From: Amycolatopsis pretoriensis
Lineage (GTDB): Bacteria > Actinomycetota > Actinomycetes > Mycobacteriales > Pseudonocardiaceae
Length of the DNA: 64,000 nucleotides
Reading direction: 5' to 3'
NCBI RefSeq assembly: GCF_900107925.1
Contig: NZ_FNUJ01000004.1
Span: forward strand, 62,001 to 126,000
The position numbers and the translations under genes were made by a program. Below the pieces are notes generated by a model. It did no database searches, was not told the DNA's origin, and was given only the letters and a program-made list of their open reading frames with translations. How positions within the stretch are numbered: position 1 is the first letter of the stretch; every line of letters begins with the position of its first letter. Below, in pieces: positions 34,985-43,877 of the stretch.

Positions 34985-36768
34985 TCGTCCCCTTCCCCGG
35001 CGGCCAGCGGCAGCCAAGCTTCGACTCGCCAGCCACCGTCCGGGCCGCGCCCGGCCGACAGCCGGCCCTTGAGCAGCGCCACGCGTTCGCGCATGCCGAC
35101 CAGACCGTAGCCGCCCGACCCGCCGGCGGGCCGCCGTGCCGTTTCGTGGCCGTTGTCCGTCACCCGCAAGTGCAGTTCCGCTCCGCTCACCTCGGCCAGC
35201 ACGAACGCGTCGGTCGCGTCCGAGGCGTGCTTGCCGACGTTCGTCAGCGACTCCTGGACCAGCCGCAGCGCCGAGCGGCCGACCTCGTGCGGCAGGTCCG
35301 GCGGCAGGTCGAGGTGCATCGACGTCGGCACGCCGTGGTTGGCGCCCTCGACCAGCTTCCGCAGGTCGGCGCCGAGGTCGGTGGTGGCCTGCTCGCTGAA
35401 CTCGCTCGCCCCGGACGGCGCGTCGCCGCGCATCGAGCGGACCAGCCGCCGCATCGCCGCGAGGGCTTCGACGCCGGCGTTCTCGATCCGGCCCATCGCC
35501 TCGACCGCGATCTCCGGCTTCTGCGAAGCCATCAGCCGCGCGGCCTGGGCCTGCACGACGATCCCGGTGACGTGGTGGGCGACGACGTCGTGCAGCTCGC
35601 GGGCCAGCGCCATCCGCTCCGCGGTCTGCGCGTCGGCCACCGCCGACTGGACGACCGTGGTGCGCTCGGAGTCCCGCGACCGCAGCATCATGCCGATCGC
35701 GATCGAAACGCCCAGCAGCAGCGTCGCGGTGAACGCCAGGATGGACAGCGTCTGCGGATCGGTCGTCAGGCCGGCGGGCTTGTTCGCGTTGACGATCGCG
35801 CCGAGCGCCACGACGGCGGACAGGATGCCGATCCGCGGCCACGACTGGCTCAGCCCGCGGGCCCGGGTCACGTTCACCACCACGCCCATCCCGGCGATGA
35901 CCTGCACGGCCGGGATGCCGCCGGGCATCGGGTAGTCGTAGCGCAGGTGCAGGAAGGGGGTGACGGCCGTGGACACCAGCATGATCGCCGCGACGCCGAG
36001 GAGGGCGTCCGCGGGCCGCCGCGGCGACAGCACCGCGACGGCGGCCGCGACGAGCGAGCAGAACAGGATCGGGAAGCCGCGGGCGTTGCTCGAGTACGTG
36101 TAGCCGAACTCGAAGATGAGCGCGAACCCGAGCAGCCCGATCAGCGGCCACTGCCCCATGGCCAGCTCGTTCACCCGCTGCAGCTTCTGCGTCCGCGGGT
36201 CGGCCTTCGGCCGGCGGTCCCGGAGCGTGATGGCCGGGACGACCGGGCCGAGGAGCAGCAGCAGACCGAACACCAGCCCCTGGGTGGCCGTGCCGCCGTC
36301 GATGTCGTTGACGCCCCGGTAGCGGCCGAAGAGGGCGACCAGCCCCCCGACGACGAGGAAGCTGACCACACAGAACGCCACGCCCGCCCGCGCCCGCCGG
36401 GTGACGTAGTAGACCATCAGCACCCCGGCCACGACCTCGGTGATGGTGATCTTCGGCAGCACGCTCGAGTAGGCCGGGATGCGGAACGCGTGGATCCAGA
36501 GCGTCGAGAACACGAGCACCACGCCGCCCGCCACCCCGGCGACGGCGGCGCGCTTCTGCGCCCACTGCGCGCAGGCGACCATCGCGAAGATGCCGGGCAG
36601 GAGCCCGAAGTCGACGAACTTGGGACCGTTGTCGTCGAGCGCCGCCTGCGTCGTGAAAACGACGTCGAAGAGCAGGGCGGCGAACAGGACGGCCGAAGGC
36701 ACGCCGATGCGCCGCACCAGGGCGGCGGCGCGGGCGTACAGCGTTTTCGGCGGGGGCGCGGCGGTCAC
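34981..36768 (-). CDS. NarL-family sensor histidine kinase with large membrane domain
   Basis: 595 residues. The first 350 or so hold about ten hydrophobic helices, a polytopic sensor region with no recognised ligand domain. HisKA_3 follows, with ALARELHDVVAHHVTGIVVQ (His393), then the ATPase domain with LRLVQESLTNVGKHA and GGYGLVGMRERVALL. The gene pairs with the response regulator by a 4-base overlap. Membrane-embedded NarL-type kinases next to ABC exporters commonly sense envelope damage or peptides; that role is inferred. Confidence 0.9.
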   Translation of the reverse strand: MTAAPPPKTLYARAAALVRRIGVPSAVLFAALLFDVVFTTQAALDDNGPKFVDFGLLPGIFAMVACAQWAQKRAAVAGVAGGVVLVFSTLWIHAFRIPAYSSVLPKITITEVVAGVLMVYYVTRRARAGVAFCVVSFLVVGGLVALFGRYRGVNDIDGGTATQGLVFGLLLLLGPVVPAITLRDRRPKADPRTQKLQRVNELAMGQWPLIGLLGFALIFEFGYTYSSNARGFPILFCSLVAAAVAVLSPRRPADALLGVAAIMLVSTAVTPFLHLRYDYPMPGGIPAVQVIAGMGVVVNVTRARGLSQSWPRIGILSAVVALGAIVNANKPAGLTTDPQTLSILAFTATLLLGVSIAIGMMLRSRDSERTTVVQSAVADAQTAERMALARELHDVVAHHVTGIVVQAQAARLMASQKPEIAVEAMGRIENAGVEALAAMRRLVRSMRGDAPSGASEFSEQATTDLGADLRKLVEGANHGVPTSMHLDLPPDLPHEVGRSALRLVQESLTNVGKHASDATDAFVLAEVSGAELHLRVTDNGHETARRPAGGSGGYGLVGMRERVALLKGRLSAGRGPDGGWRVEAWLPLAAGEGDE

Positions 36769-36826
36769 AACGTGACGTTAGAGGATTCGCCCGCCTTCGC
36801 ACCTTGGCCGAGTGGCCCGCGCTCCC

Positions 36827-36842
36827 TCGGCCGATCGGCCGA
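36827..36842. promoter_or_regulatory. 16-bp palindrome in the divergent kinase/ABC promoter region
   Basis: TCGGCCGATCGGCCGA is a perfect palindrome between the kinase start (36768) and the ABC ATPase start (36942). It is a candidate site for the response regulator. Confidence 0.35.
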
Positions 36843-36941
36843 TGCCGCACCACTGGTGACTGGCCGTCTGCCCGAAGTGGACACCCCTCGATCTCCGCGA
36901 AGCTCATCGGCGTCAAGATCCGATCCGACAGGGAGAACGTG

Positions 36942-37643
36942 GTGGACCCGAACACTCCACAGTGGACGAATGGGCCGGTGCTCTCCGGCCGCGGGCTCGT
37001 GAAGCGCTACGGCGCGCAGTACGCCCTGGCCGGCATCGACATCGACATCCAGCCGCGGGACGCCGTCGCCATCGTCGGGCCGTCGGGCTCGGGCAAGACG
37101 TCGCTGCTGCACGTCCTGGCCGGCATCCTCAAGGCCGACGACGGGCAGATCCTCCTGGCCGGACAGCGGATCGACCACCTCGGCGAGAAGAAGCGCAGCG
37201 AGCTGCGCCGGACCGAGTTCGGTTTCGTCTTCCAGTCGGGAATGCTGGTCGCGGAGCTGTCGGCCGAAGAGAACGTCGCGCTGCCGTCGCTGCTGGCGGG
37301 GCTCGGCCGCAAGGAAGCCATCGACGCCGGCCGCCAGTGGCTTTCGCGCCTCGGCTTGGCCGGCAAGGAGAAGCGGCGCCCCGGCGAGCTGTCCGGCGGC
37401 GAGGCCCAGCGCGTCGCGATCGCCCGCGCCCTGACCCACCGGCCGAAGGTCATCTTCGCCGACGAGCCGACCGGTGCCCTCGACACGCGCACCGGCCGCG
37501 ACACGATGGACGCCCTGCTCGGCGCCGCCCACGAGACGGGCGCCGCGGTGATCGTGGTGACCCACGACCGCGAGCTGGCCGAGTCGATGCCCAAGACCGT
37601 CGCCATCCGCGACGGGCTGATCGCGACGAGGCTAGCGGCGTGA
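36942..37643 (+). CDS. ABC transporter ATPase of the MacB/LolD type
   Basis: 233 residues with Walker A GPSGSGKTS (46-54), Q-loop FQSG, signature LSGGEAQRVAIARAL, Walker B VIFADEPTGALD and H-loop VTHD. The EPTGALDT sequence is typical of ATPases that serve FtsX-type permeases. GTG 36942 is chosen (GGGAG 6 bases upstream); GTG 36939 is equally in frame. The stop overlaps the permease start (GTGA). Confidence 0.92.
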   Translation: MDPNTPQWTNGPVLSGRGLVKRYGAQYALAGIDIDIQPRDAVAIVGPSGSGKTSLLHVLAGILKADDGQILLAGQRIDHLGEKKRSELRRTEFGFVFQSGMLVAELSAEENVALPSLLAGLGRKEAIDAGRQWLSRLGLAGKEKRRPGELSGGEAQRVAIARALTHRPKVIFADEPTGALDTRTGRDTMDALLGAAHETGAAVIVVTHDRELAESMPKTVAIRDGLIATRLAA

Positions 37644-39889
37644 ACTCGCTCCAGATCGCTCTGCGGGTGCTGAAGGTCGACCGGCGGACCCGGACGTCGG
37701 CGATCCTCACCGCGATCGGGGTGGCCGTCGCGACCGGGCTGGTGCTGCTGCTGGCGACGCTGCCGTTCGCCACGCAGAACCGCGAGCAACGCGCCCTCTG
37801 GCAGGGCGAACACTTCTTCAGCCGCGGCTCCGACGCCCCGGCCAAGATCCTGTTCAACTCGGCGAAGGACTACTTCGACGGGCAGCAGATCATCCGCGTC
37901 GACGTCGCGCTGGCGCCCGGCGCCACCGCGGCCGAAGTCCCGCTGCCCGCCGGGGTGCCGCAGCTGCCGGGGCCGGGCGAGACCGTCGTGTCGCCGGCGC
38001 TCGGCCGGCTCCTGCAGGGCCACCCGGCCGACCAGCTCGGCGACCGGTTCGGCAAGCCCGTCGGCGCGCTCGACGAGAACGGCCTCCGCTTCCCGGAGCA
38101 GCTCGTGGCGCTCGTCGGGCACACCCCCGACCAGATGGCGGAGAACGCCAACCCGATCCCGGGCTTCCCGAGCGGGAAGGCGAGCCCGGACCCGCTGCTC
38201 ATGCTGCTGTCCTGGGTCGGGATCATCGTCCTGCTGGTGCCGAGCCTGGTGCTGGTCGCGTCCTCGGCGCGGCTGACCGCGGCCCGGCGGGAGCGGCGGC
38301 TGGCCGCGATCCGGCTGGCCGGGGCGACGCCGGGGCAGGTCACGAACATGGTGGCCGCCGAGACGACGCTGTCCGCGGGCATCGGCGCGCTGCTGGGCCT
38401 GCTGATCAGCCCGGCGCTGCACGGCCTCGCGTCGTTCGTGCCGTGGGCCGGCGGCACGTGGCTCGCGGCCGACTTCGCGCTGCCGGTCGGCCTGACGGTG
38501 TTCATCGTCGTGGCCATCCCGGTGCTCGTGGTGCTCGCCGGGATCCTCGGCCTGCGCCGCGTGCTCAAGAACCCGCTGTTCGCGACGGGCGGCCACACGA
38601 AGAAGCCGTTGCGCTGGTGGCGTCTGCTGGCGCTGCCCGCGGCCGGGCTGTTCTTCCTCGTCGCGGTGACGACGGCGAAGGACTCCGGCGGCATCACGAT
38701 GGTCATGGCGGGCCTGTTCCTGCTGGTCGGCTCGGCCGCGGTCGTCGGGCCGTGGGTGACGTCGGCGGTGGGCGGCACGTTCGTGCGGATCTGGCGGCGC
38801 CCGTCGGCGTTGCTGGCCGGCCGCCGGCTGCGTGACGACCCGAAGGGCGCTTACCGCGCCTCCGCCGGGATCGTGCTCGCGGTGTTCGCCGGCTCGATGG
38901 CGCTGACGCTGCTGCCGACGTTCGAATCGATGGCGGGCGGCGGGCGGTCCTTCCAGGACTCCGTGCTCTACGTCGACACCGACGCCCAGCACGCGGGCAA
39001 GATCGTCGACCAGGCCAACGCGTCCCTGCAGAAGTACGGGCAGGCCGAGAAGGCCGTCGCGGTCGGCGAGGTCTACCTGGTCCAGGGCGACGGCCGGGAG
39101 CGCACCGGCAACCGCGCGCTGGTGATGACCTGCGCCGACGCCGTCAAGCTGACCCGGTACGGCCTCACACCGGCCAACTGCACCGGCGGCCCGGCGGTCT
39201 TCGGTGACACGCAGCTGGACCTGGCGAAGTACCAGATCGCCACCGAGTGGGAGGCCCCCGCGGTCGCCGTCAACTCGGGTACGCGGGCCGAAGCCGTGCC
39301 GCCCCGGGACTCGGACCTGTCCAGCACGTCGATCATCGACCCGGCCGCGTTGCCGGCCGGCGTCACGCCGAAGTGGGTCACCGTGGTCGCGCCGACCACC
39401 GACGCCAACCGCGAGATCGTCCGGACGGCGCTGGCCGCGCCGGCCGCGGGCGAGGAGATCGGCAGCCGCGACCAGTACCTGTTCAACCAGCAGACCGAGC
39501 TCGGCGACCTGCGCCGGGTCACGGTGATCGGGCTGATCGCCGCCGGTGTCCTGGCCGGCTGCAGTGCCGCGGTCGCGACCGCGGGCTCGGTGATGGACCG
39601 CCGTCGCACGTTCGGGGCGTTGATGGCGGCCGGCACGCCGGTCCGGGTGCTGGCGAGGGCGCTGCGGATGGAGGCCGCGCTGCCCGCGCTGGTCGCCACC
39701 ATCGGCGCGGGAATCGTCGGGGTACTGGTCGGCGTTGGGCTCTACAGCATGGTCGACGAGCGGGGCATCGTGCTCAGCCCGTGGCTGCTGGCGCCGGTCG
39801 TGCTCGGGGTCGGGGTGGCCCTGCTCGGCGCGTCGGTCTGCACCCCCGCGCTCAAGCGGGTCCAGGCCGAACCGCTGGCCGACGAATAG
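37640..39889 (+). CDS. FtsX-type ABC permease
   Basis: 749 residues. It has an N-terminal membrane helix, an extracytoplasmic domain (about 45-185), a first FtsX block (LLSWVGIIVLLVPSLVLVAS, RRERRLAAIRLAGATPGQV), further helices, a second extracytoplasmic domain with TCAD and ANCTGG cysteines, and a second FtsX block (MDRRRTFGALMAAGTPVRV). The duplicated layout suits peptide or lipid extraction from the membrane rather than bulk transport. It is coupled to its ATPase and divergent from the two-component system. Confidence 0.88.
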   Translation: MNSLQIALRVLKVDRRTRTSAILTAIGVAVATGLVLLLATLPFATQNREQRALWQGEHFFSRGSDAPAKILFNSAKDYFDGQQIIRVDVALAPGATAAEVPLPAGVPQLPGPGETVVSPALGRLLQGHPADQLGDRFGKPVGALDENGLRFPEQLVALVGHTPDQMAENANPIPGFPSGKASPDPLLMLLSWVGIIVLLVPSLVLVASSARLTAARRERRLAAIRLAGATPGQVTNMVAAETTLSAGIGALLGLLISPALHGLASFVPWAGGTWLAADFALPVGLTVFIVVAIPVLVVLAGILGLRRVLKNPLFATGGHTKKPLRWWRLLALPAAGLFFLVAVTTAKDSGGITMVMAGLFLLVGSAAVVGPWVTSAVGGTFVRIWRRPSALLAGRRLRDDPKGAYRASAGIVLAVFAGSMALTLLPTFESMAGGGRSFQDSVLYVDTDAQHAGKIVDQANASLQKYGQAEKAVAVGEVYLVQGDGRERTGNRALVMTCADAVKLTRYGLTPANCTGGPAVFGDTQLDLAKYQIATEWEAPAVAVNSGTRAEAVPPRDSDLSSTSIIDPAALPAGVTPKWVTVVAPTTDANREIVRTALAAPAAGEEIGSRDQYLFNQQTELGDLRRVTVIGLIAAGVLAGCSAAVATAGSVMDRRRTFGALMAAGTPVRVLARALRMEAALPALVATIGAGIVGVLVGVGLYSMVDERGIVLSPWLLAPVVLGVGVALLGASVCTPALKRVQAEPLADE

Positions 39890-39897
39890 GTAAGGAC

Positions 39898-39927
39898 GTT
39901 CGCCCCTCTGTCGGGGGAGGGGCGAAC
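39898..39927. terminator. Bidirectional terminator
   Basis: GTTCGCCCCTC (39898-39908) and GAGGGGCGAAC (39917-39927) form an 11-bp perfect stem between the convergent permease and trmB stops. Confidence 0.8.
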
Positions 39928-39929
39928 TC

Positions 39930-40625
39930 CTACCGCTTTTCGAAGATGAGGTCGTGCGAGACGCGGCCGTCGACGTCGGCGCGCTGCTCGAACTTGGTCA
40001 CCGGCCGCCACTCCGGCCGCGGCGCCCAGCCGTCGTACCGGTTCTTCAACGCCGGTTCCGCGGAGCAGACCTCGAGCATCTGCTCGGCGTAGTTCTCCCA
40101 GTCGGTCGCCATGTGGAAGGTGCCGCCGGGCGCGAGCCGCGACGCCACGAGCGCGGCGAACGACGGCGACACGATCCGCCGCTTGTGGTGCTTCTTCTTC
40201 GGCCACGGGTCCGGGAAGAACAGCCGGACGCCGTGCAGCGTGTCCGGCTCGACGTGCTCGGTCAGCAGCACCACGGCGTCACCGTGCAGCAGCCGCAGGT
40301 TTTCGACGCCCAGCTTTTCGGCGCGCAGCATCAGCTGGCCGAGGCCTGGGTCGTAGACCTCGGCGGCGACGTAGTTCAGCTCCGGCGCCGCGGCGGCCAG
40401 CTGCGAGGTCGTCTCACCCATGCCGGAGCCGATCTCCAGCATGACCGGCGCTTCGCGGCCGAACCACTCGGTGAAGTCCAGCGTTCCGGCGGGCAGCTCA
40501 CCGACCGTGCGGCCGAGCTCCGGCCACAGTTCGTCCCACGCGCGTTGCTGCCCGACGGTCATCCGGCCACCGCGCTTGACGTAGCTGACCACGCTGCGCA
40601 GCCGGGGCTGGTCCTCGTTTTCCAC
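39930..40625 (-). CDS. trmB: tRNA (guanine-N7-)-methyltransferase
   Basis: 231-residue SAM-dependent enzyme that makes m7G46 in tRNA. Motifs are LEIGSGMGETTSQLA (SAM site), AAEVYDPG, HGDAVVLL, the signature RLFFPDPWPKKKHHKRRIVS and TDWENYAEQML. The length fits. The gene downstream of the unknown 40635-41210 gene begins 10 bases after that gene's stop. Confidence 0.95.
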   Translation of the reverse strand: MENEDQPRLRSVVSYVKRGGRMTVGQQRAWDELWPELGRTVGELPAGTLDFTEWFGREAPVMLEIGSGMGETTSQLAAAAPELNYVAAEVYDPGLGQLMLRAEKLGVENLRLLHGDAVVLLTEHVEPDTLHGVRLFFPDPWPKKKHHKRRIVSPSFAALVASRLAPGGTFHMATDWENYAEQMLEVCSAEPALKNRYDGWAPRPEWRPVTKFEQRADVDGRVSHDLIFEKR

Positions 40626-40634
40626 TCACCGAGG

Positions 40635-41210
40635 TTAACGAACGGCTTCGAGCACCCCGAGACGCGACCGCAGTCCCGCGAGCCCGGCGATGGCGATCGG
40701 TTCCGGCGTCGGCCCGGTGTGCGCGGGCAGGACGTCGATCCAGCCGGGGTGCCGATCGGTGTTGATCACCGTCGTGGGAATCGCGTGCCCCGATTTCCCG
40801 CGTTCGGACGGCATGAACTCCCAGTAGCCGGATTCGCCGTCCGCGGCCCACGGGACGAATTCCCAGCCCGGCCGCCGGCCGAGCAGTTGCGCGATGCGGT
40901 CCTCGACGCGGAAACCCTGTTCCCGCGAATCCAGCTTCCCGTCCGCGATCGCGCGGAGCCACCACGGCGCCGGGATCGGCCCCGCCATCCCGGCGGAGGC
41001 GCGGAACAGGCCCAGGACCGTGTCTTCGGGCGCGCGGTGCACCCACGCCCGGCGGAGTTCGGCCGGCGTCGCCGCCGTCATGGCAGCCTGCGGGAGCTCG
41101 ATCGCTCGTGACCATTCGAGGTCCAGCATCGGTTCGAGCCGGGGAGCGTCGTCTTCGACGCGGGCTCGGGGAATCGTGTTGCCCAATTCTTGACCGGTGT
41201 TCACCGTCAA
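40635..41210 (-). CDS. Unknown protein upstream of trmB
   Basis: 191 residues, not recognised. It is a soluble protein without signal peptide or membrane helix. The N-terminal part has RAIELPQAAMTAATPAELRR and the core LGLFRASAGMAGPIPAPWWL. A Trp-rich segment follows (PGWEFVPWAADGESGYWEFM). The base composition of the frame is typical of coding DNA here. It probably shares a transcript with trmB, 10 bases downstream. Confidence 0.6.
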   Translation of the reverse strand: MTVNTGQELGNTIPRARVEDDAPRLEPMLDLEWSRAIELPQAAMTAATPAELRRAWVHRAPEDTVLGLFRASAGMAGPIPAPWWLRAIADGKLDSREQGFRVEDRIAQLLGRRPGWEFVPWAADGESGYWEFMPSERGKSGHAIPTTVINTDRHPGWIDVLPAHTGPTPEPIAIAGLAGLRSRLGVLEAVR

Positions 41211-41360
41211 GGATCACCTCCAGGGGAGCGCAGACGGTTCCGGTGCTCACTTACGAATATTGCCTGGTCATAGCAGTATGTCCGGTGCCTGTGAGAGAAG
41301 CCACAGCCTCTTCATCTTTTGTTAACACGAATTTTTGAGGTATTGAGAGCGCCGTCACGC
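41211..41360. other. AT-rich intergenic segment
   Basis: About 150 bases, clearly lower in G+C than its surroundings (for example TTTTGTTAACACGAATTTTT near 41316-41336). Probably the promoter region of the unknown-trmB unit. A 35-codon minus-strand frame (41251-41358) is open but uses rare TTA and ATA codons and is not called. Confidence 0.5.
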
Positions 41361-42116
41361 TCAGGCGTCGCGGCGTGCGGTGGTGACGACCCCGGCCACG
41401 AACAGTGCAACGCAGATCGCCGCGAAGTAACCGAGGTACCCCCACGGGCCGAGCGGGGCGGGCGGCAGCTGCAGCGCCCCCACGCCGAGCCCGCCGGCGC
41501 CGACGAACTGGTCGGCCGCGTGGAACGGCATCCACTGGTAGATGTGCTTGCCGGCGCCCGGGATGAGGATCACCACGCCTTCGAGCACCTGCGTCCACAC
41601 GAGGACGATGGTCAGCGCGAAGGCGACGCTGCGCAGCAGCAGGGCCACGCCGACGCCGGCCACCGCGGCGAACAGGAAGACCAGGCTCTGCCCGAGCACC
41701 GAGCGCCATTCCGCGCCGGAGTGCAGCGCGAGGTCGGCGTCCGGCGCCACCAGCGTCGCCAGGCCCCACGAACCGAAGCCGACGAGCAGCCCGAGCCCGG
41801 CGCCGACCGCGCCGACGACCGCGACCTTCGCCAGCAGCGCGGGCACCCGGCTCGGCACGGCCTGGAACGTCAGCCGCATCGTGCCCCAGTTGAACTCCGA
41901 CGCCGTCGCGAGGATCGCGAGGACGACCAGCACGGTCCGGCCGTTGCCGCTCGCGAGCTGGGTGTTGCCGACCGTCGGCGGGATCTCCGGGCCGGCCAGG
42001 GCGAAGAACAGGGCGGTGAAGCCGAGCGGTGCGGCGAACGCGAGCGCCAGGCACCACCACGGCGCCCGGGTGCTGAAGAGCTTGATGCGCTCGGCGCGGA
42101 GCAGGTTCGTGATCAT
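41361..42116 (-). CDS. ABC-2 type permease (exporter 1)
   Basis: 251 residues with six predicted membrane helices (WWCLALAFAAPLGFTALFFAL, TVLVVLAILATASEFNWGTM, ALTIVLVWTQVLEGVVILIP and others). EFNWGTMRLTFQAVPSR is the characteristic cytoplasmic segment of ABC-2 permeases. It overlaps the ATPase stop by 4 bases. Substrate unknown; possibly drug or peptide efflux. Confidence 0.87.
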   Translation of the reverse strand: MITNLLRAERIKLFSTRAPWWCLALAFAAPLGFTALFFALAGPEIPPTVGNTQLASGNGRTVLVVLAILATASEFNWGTMRLTFQAVPSRVPALLAKVAVVGAVGAGLGLLVGFGSWGLATLVAPDADLALHSGAEWRSVLGQSLVFLFAAVAGVGVALLLRSVAFALTIVLVWTQVLEGVVILIPGAGKHIYQWMPFHAADQFVGAGGLGVGALQLPPAPLGPWGYLGYFAAICVALFVAGVVTTARRDA

Positions 42117-43018
42117 CGAGCGGCTCCCGCCGTGAACTCGGTGGCTTCGCGGGTGAGGTCGAGGTAGGCCTGCTCCAGGGAGCCGGTGATCGGGCTCAGC
42201 TCGTGCAGCGTCGCGCCGGCGTCGAAGGCCAGTTGCCCGATCCGGTCACTGTCCATTCCGGACACCACGAACGCGCCGTCGGCCTCGGTGAACTCCGCCT
42301 GGCCGGTCAGGGCGGCCCGCAGCTCGTTGGCGTGCGGGGTGCGCACGCGGACGCCGTGCTCGCTGGTCTGCGCGACGAATTCGTCCATCGTGCCCTGGTA
42401 GATCAGCCGGCCCCGGCCGATCACGACCAGGTCCTGGGCGGTCTGCGCCATCTCGGGCAGCAGGTGGCTGGAGACGAAGACGGTCCGGCCGTCGGCGGCC
42501 AGCGCGTGCAGCAGCTGGCGGATCCAGGCCATGCCCTCGGGGTCGAGGCCGTTCACCGGCTCGTCGAACAGGAGCACGCGCGGGTCGCCGAGCAGCGTGC
42601 AGGCGATCCCGAGCCGCTGCAGCATGCCGAGCGAGTACTGCCCGGCGCGGCGCCCTTCCGCGCTGGTCAGCCCCACCAGCGCGAGCACTTCGTCGACGCG
42701 CTTCTCGGGGATGCCGTTGGTCGCGGCCAGCCAGCGCAGGTGGTCGCGCCCGCTGCGGCCGGGGTGGCGCCAGGTGGCGTCGAGCATCGCGCCGACCGTC
42801 CGGAGCGGATCTTTCAGCTCCCGGTACGGGACGCCGTCGACGAGGACCGTGCCCGCGTCCGGGGTGTCGAGGCCGAGGACCAGCCGCATGGTCGTGGACT
42901 TGCCGGCGCCGTTCGGGCCGAGGAAGCCGGTGACGCGGCCCGACCGCGCGGTGAACGTCAGCTCGTTGACCGCGGTGGTGGCCCCGTACCGCTTGGTCAG
43001 TGCGTTCGCTTCGATCAC
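42113..43018 (-). CDS. ABC transporter ATPase (exporter 1)
   Basis: 301 residues of the DrrA/NatA-like group. Walker A is GPNGAGKST (34-42), the signature is YSLGMLQRLGIA, Walker B is VLLFDEPVNGLDPEG, and the switch is VSSHLLPEMA. A C-terminal accessory domain (about 215-301) ends with ITGSLEQAYLDLT. Closely similar in layout to the ATPase at 43878-44816, which suggests duplication. Confidence 0.92.
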   Translation of the reverse strand: MIEANALTKRYGATTAVNELTFTARSGRVTGFLGPNGAGKSTTMRLVLGLDTPDAGTVLVDGVPYRELKDPLRTVGAMLDATWRHPGRSGRDHLRWLAATNGIPEKRVDEVLALVGLTSAEGRRAGQYSLGMLQRLGIACTLLGDPRVLLFDEPVNGLDPEGMAWIRQLLHALAADGRTVFVSSHLLPEMAQTAQDLVVIGRGRLIYQGTMDEFVAQTSEHGVRVRTPHANELRAALTGQAEFTEADGAFVVSGMDSDRIGQLAFDAGATLHELSPITGSLEQAYLDLTREATEFTAGAAR

Positions 43019-43040
43019 CCGGGGAGCCTATCGGGAAATG

Positions 43041-43081
43041 GGGAATCCGGGTCGCCCCCCGACAGCGCGACCCGGATTCCC
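43041..43081 (-). terminator. Strong terminator between the two ABC-2 units
   Basis: A 15-bp perfect stem (43041-43055 with 43067-43081) downstream of the permease at 43111. It isolates exporter 2 from exporter 1. Confidence 0.8.
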
Positions 43082-43110
43082 GTTTTCCCCTTATCCCCTT
43101 GTTCCCCCTT

Positions 43111-43860
43111 TTATGCGTCCCGCTTCTTCGCAACCCCGAGTGCGACGAGCAGGAACACGACCGCGATGCCGGCGAAGTACGCCAGCGCCCACCCCGGGCT
43201 CAGCGGCGAGTCCGACGGGGCGGGGCCGTCGACGACCGCCGAGCCGCGCAGGAACTTGTTCGCCACGTTGAACGGCAGCCACTCGTGGATGGTGTGCCCG
43301 ATCTTCGGGATCAGCTGCACCAGCTCTTCCACGGCCAAGTAGTAGATGAGCAGCAGTGCGATGGCACCGGCGCTGTGCCGGATGAGGATCCCGAGCGCGA
43401 CCGCGAGCACCGCGCTGAGCGCGAACACCGGGCCGAGGCCCGCGACGTTCATCCAGTCCTGCGAGGTGTGCAGGCCGAGGTTGTCGTCCGGCCGCATGAG
43501 CATGCCGAGGCCCAGCGCCCCGAACGCGGCGATCTCCCCGATCACCAGCGCCACGAGCGCGACGACGATCGCCTTGGCGACCAGCGCGGGCGAGCGGTGC
43601 GGCACGGCCTGGAACGTCGTGCGGATGGTGTTGAACCGGTATTCGGTGGTCACCGCGAGCGCGGCGAGCACCATGACGACGGCGATCCCGAACTGGGAGC
43701 CGCCGAACTGGGTGGCGGACAGCGTGAGCTGCGAGTCCGACGGCGTCGCGCCGGCGATGATGGCCGCGAAGCCGATGGTCAGGGCCAAGGTGATGAGCGC
43801 GCACCACCACGGCGATCGGGTGCTGAACAGCTTGATGCGTTCGACTGCGAGCAGGTTCAT
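43111..43860 (-). CDS. ABC-2 type permease (exporter 2)
   Basis: 249 residues and six predicted helices. It begins MNLLAVERIKLFSTRSPWWC, nearly the same as exporter 1 (LLRAERIKLFSTRAPWWC), and shares EYRFNTIRTTFQAVPHRSPA. ATG 43860 lies 17 bases after the ATPase stop. Confidence 0.87.
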   Translation of the reverse strand: MNLLAVERIKLFSTRSPWWCALITLALTIGFAAIIAGATPSDSQLTLSATQFGGSQFGIAVVMVLAALAVTTEYRFNTIRTTFQAVPHRSPALVAKAIVVALVALVIGEIAAFGALGLGMLMRPDDNLGLHTSQDWMNVAGLGPVFALSAVLAVALGILIRHSAGAIALLLIYYLAVEELVQLIPKIGHTIHEWLPFNVANKFLRGSAVVDGPAPSDSPLSPGWALAYFAGIAVVFLLVALGVAKKRDA

Positions 43861-43877
43861 GGTCTTGGGTTCCCCGG

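Noticed and set aside
35146..37002. 618-codon plus-strand frame opposite the sensor kinase
   Set aside because: Composition is that of an antisense frame; the kinase motifs on the minus strand are unambiguous.
41251..41358. 35-codon small ORF between ABC permease and unknown gene
   Set aside because: Rare TTA and ATA codons, no clear ribosome site, and the DNA looks like a promoter region; kept only as an observation.
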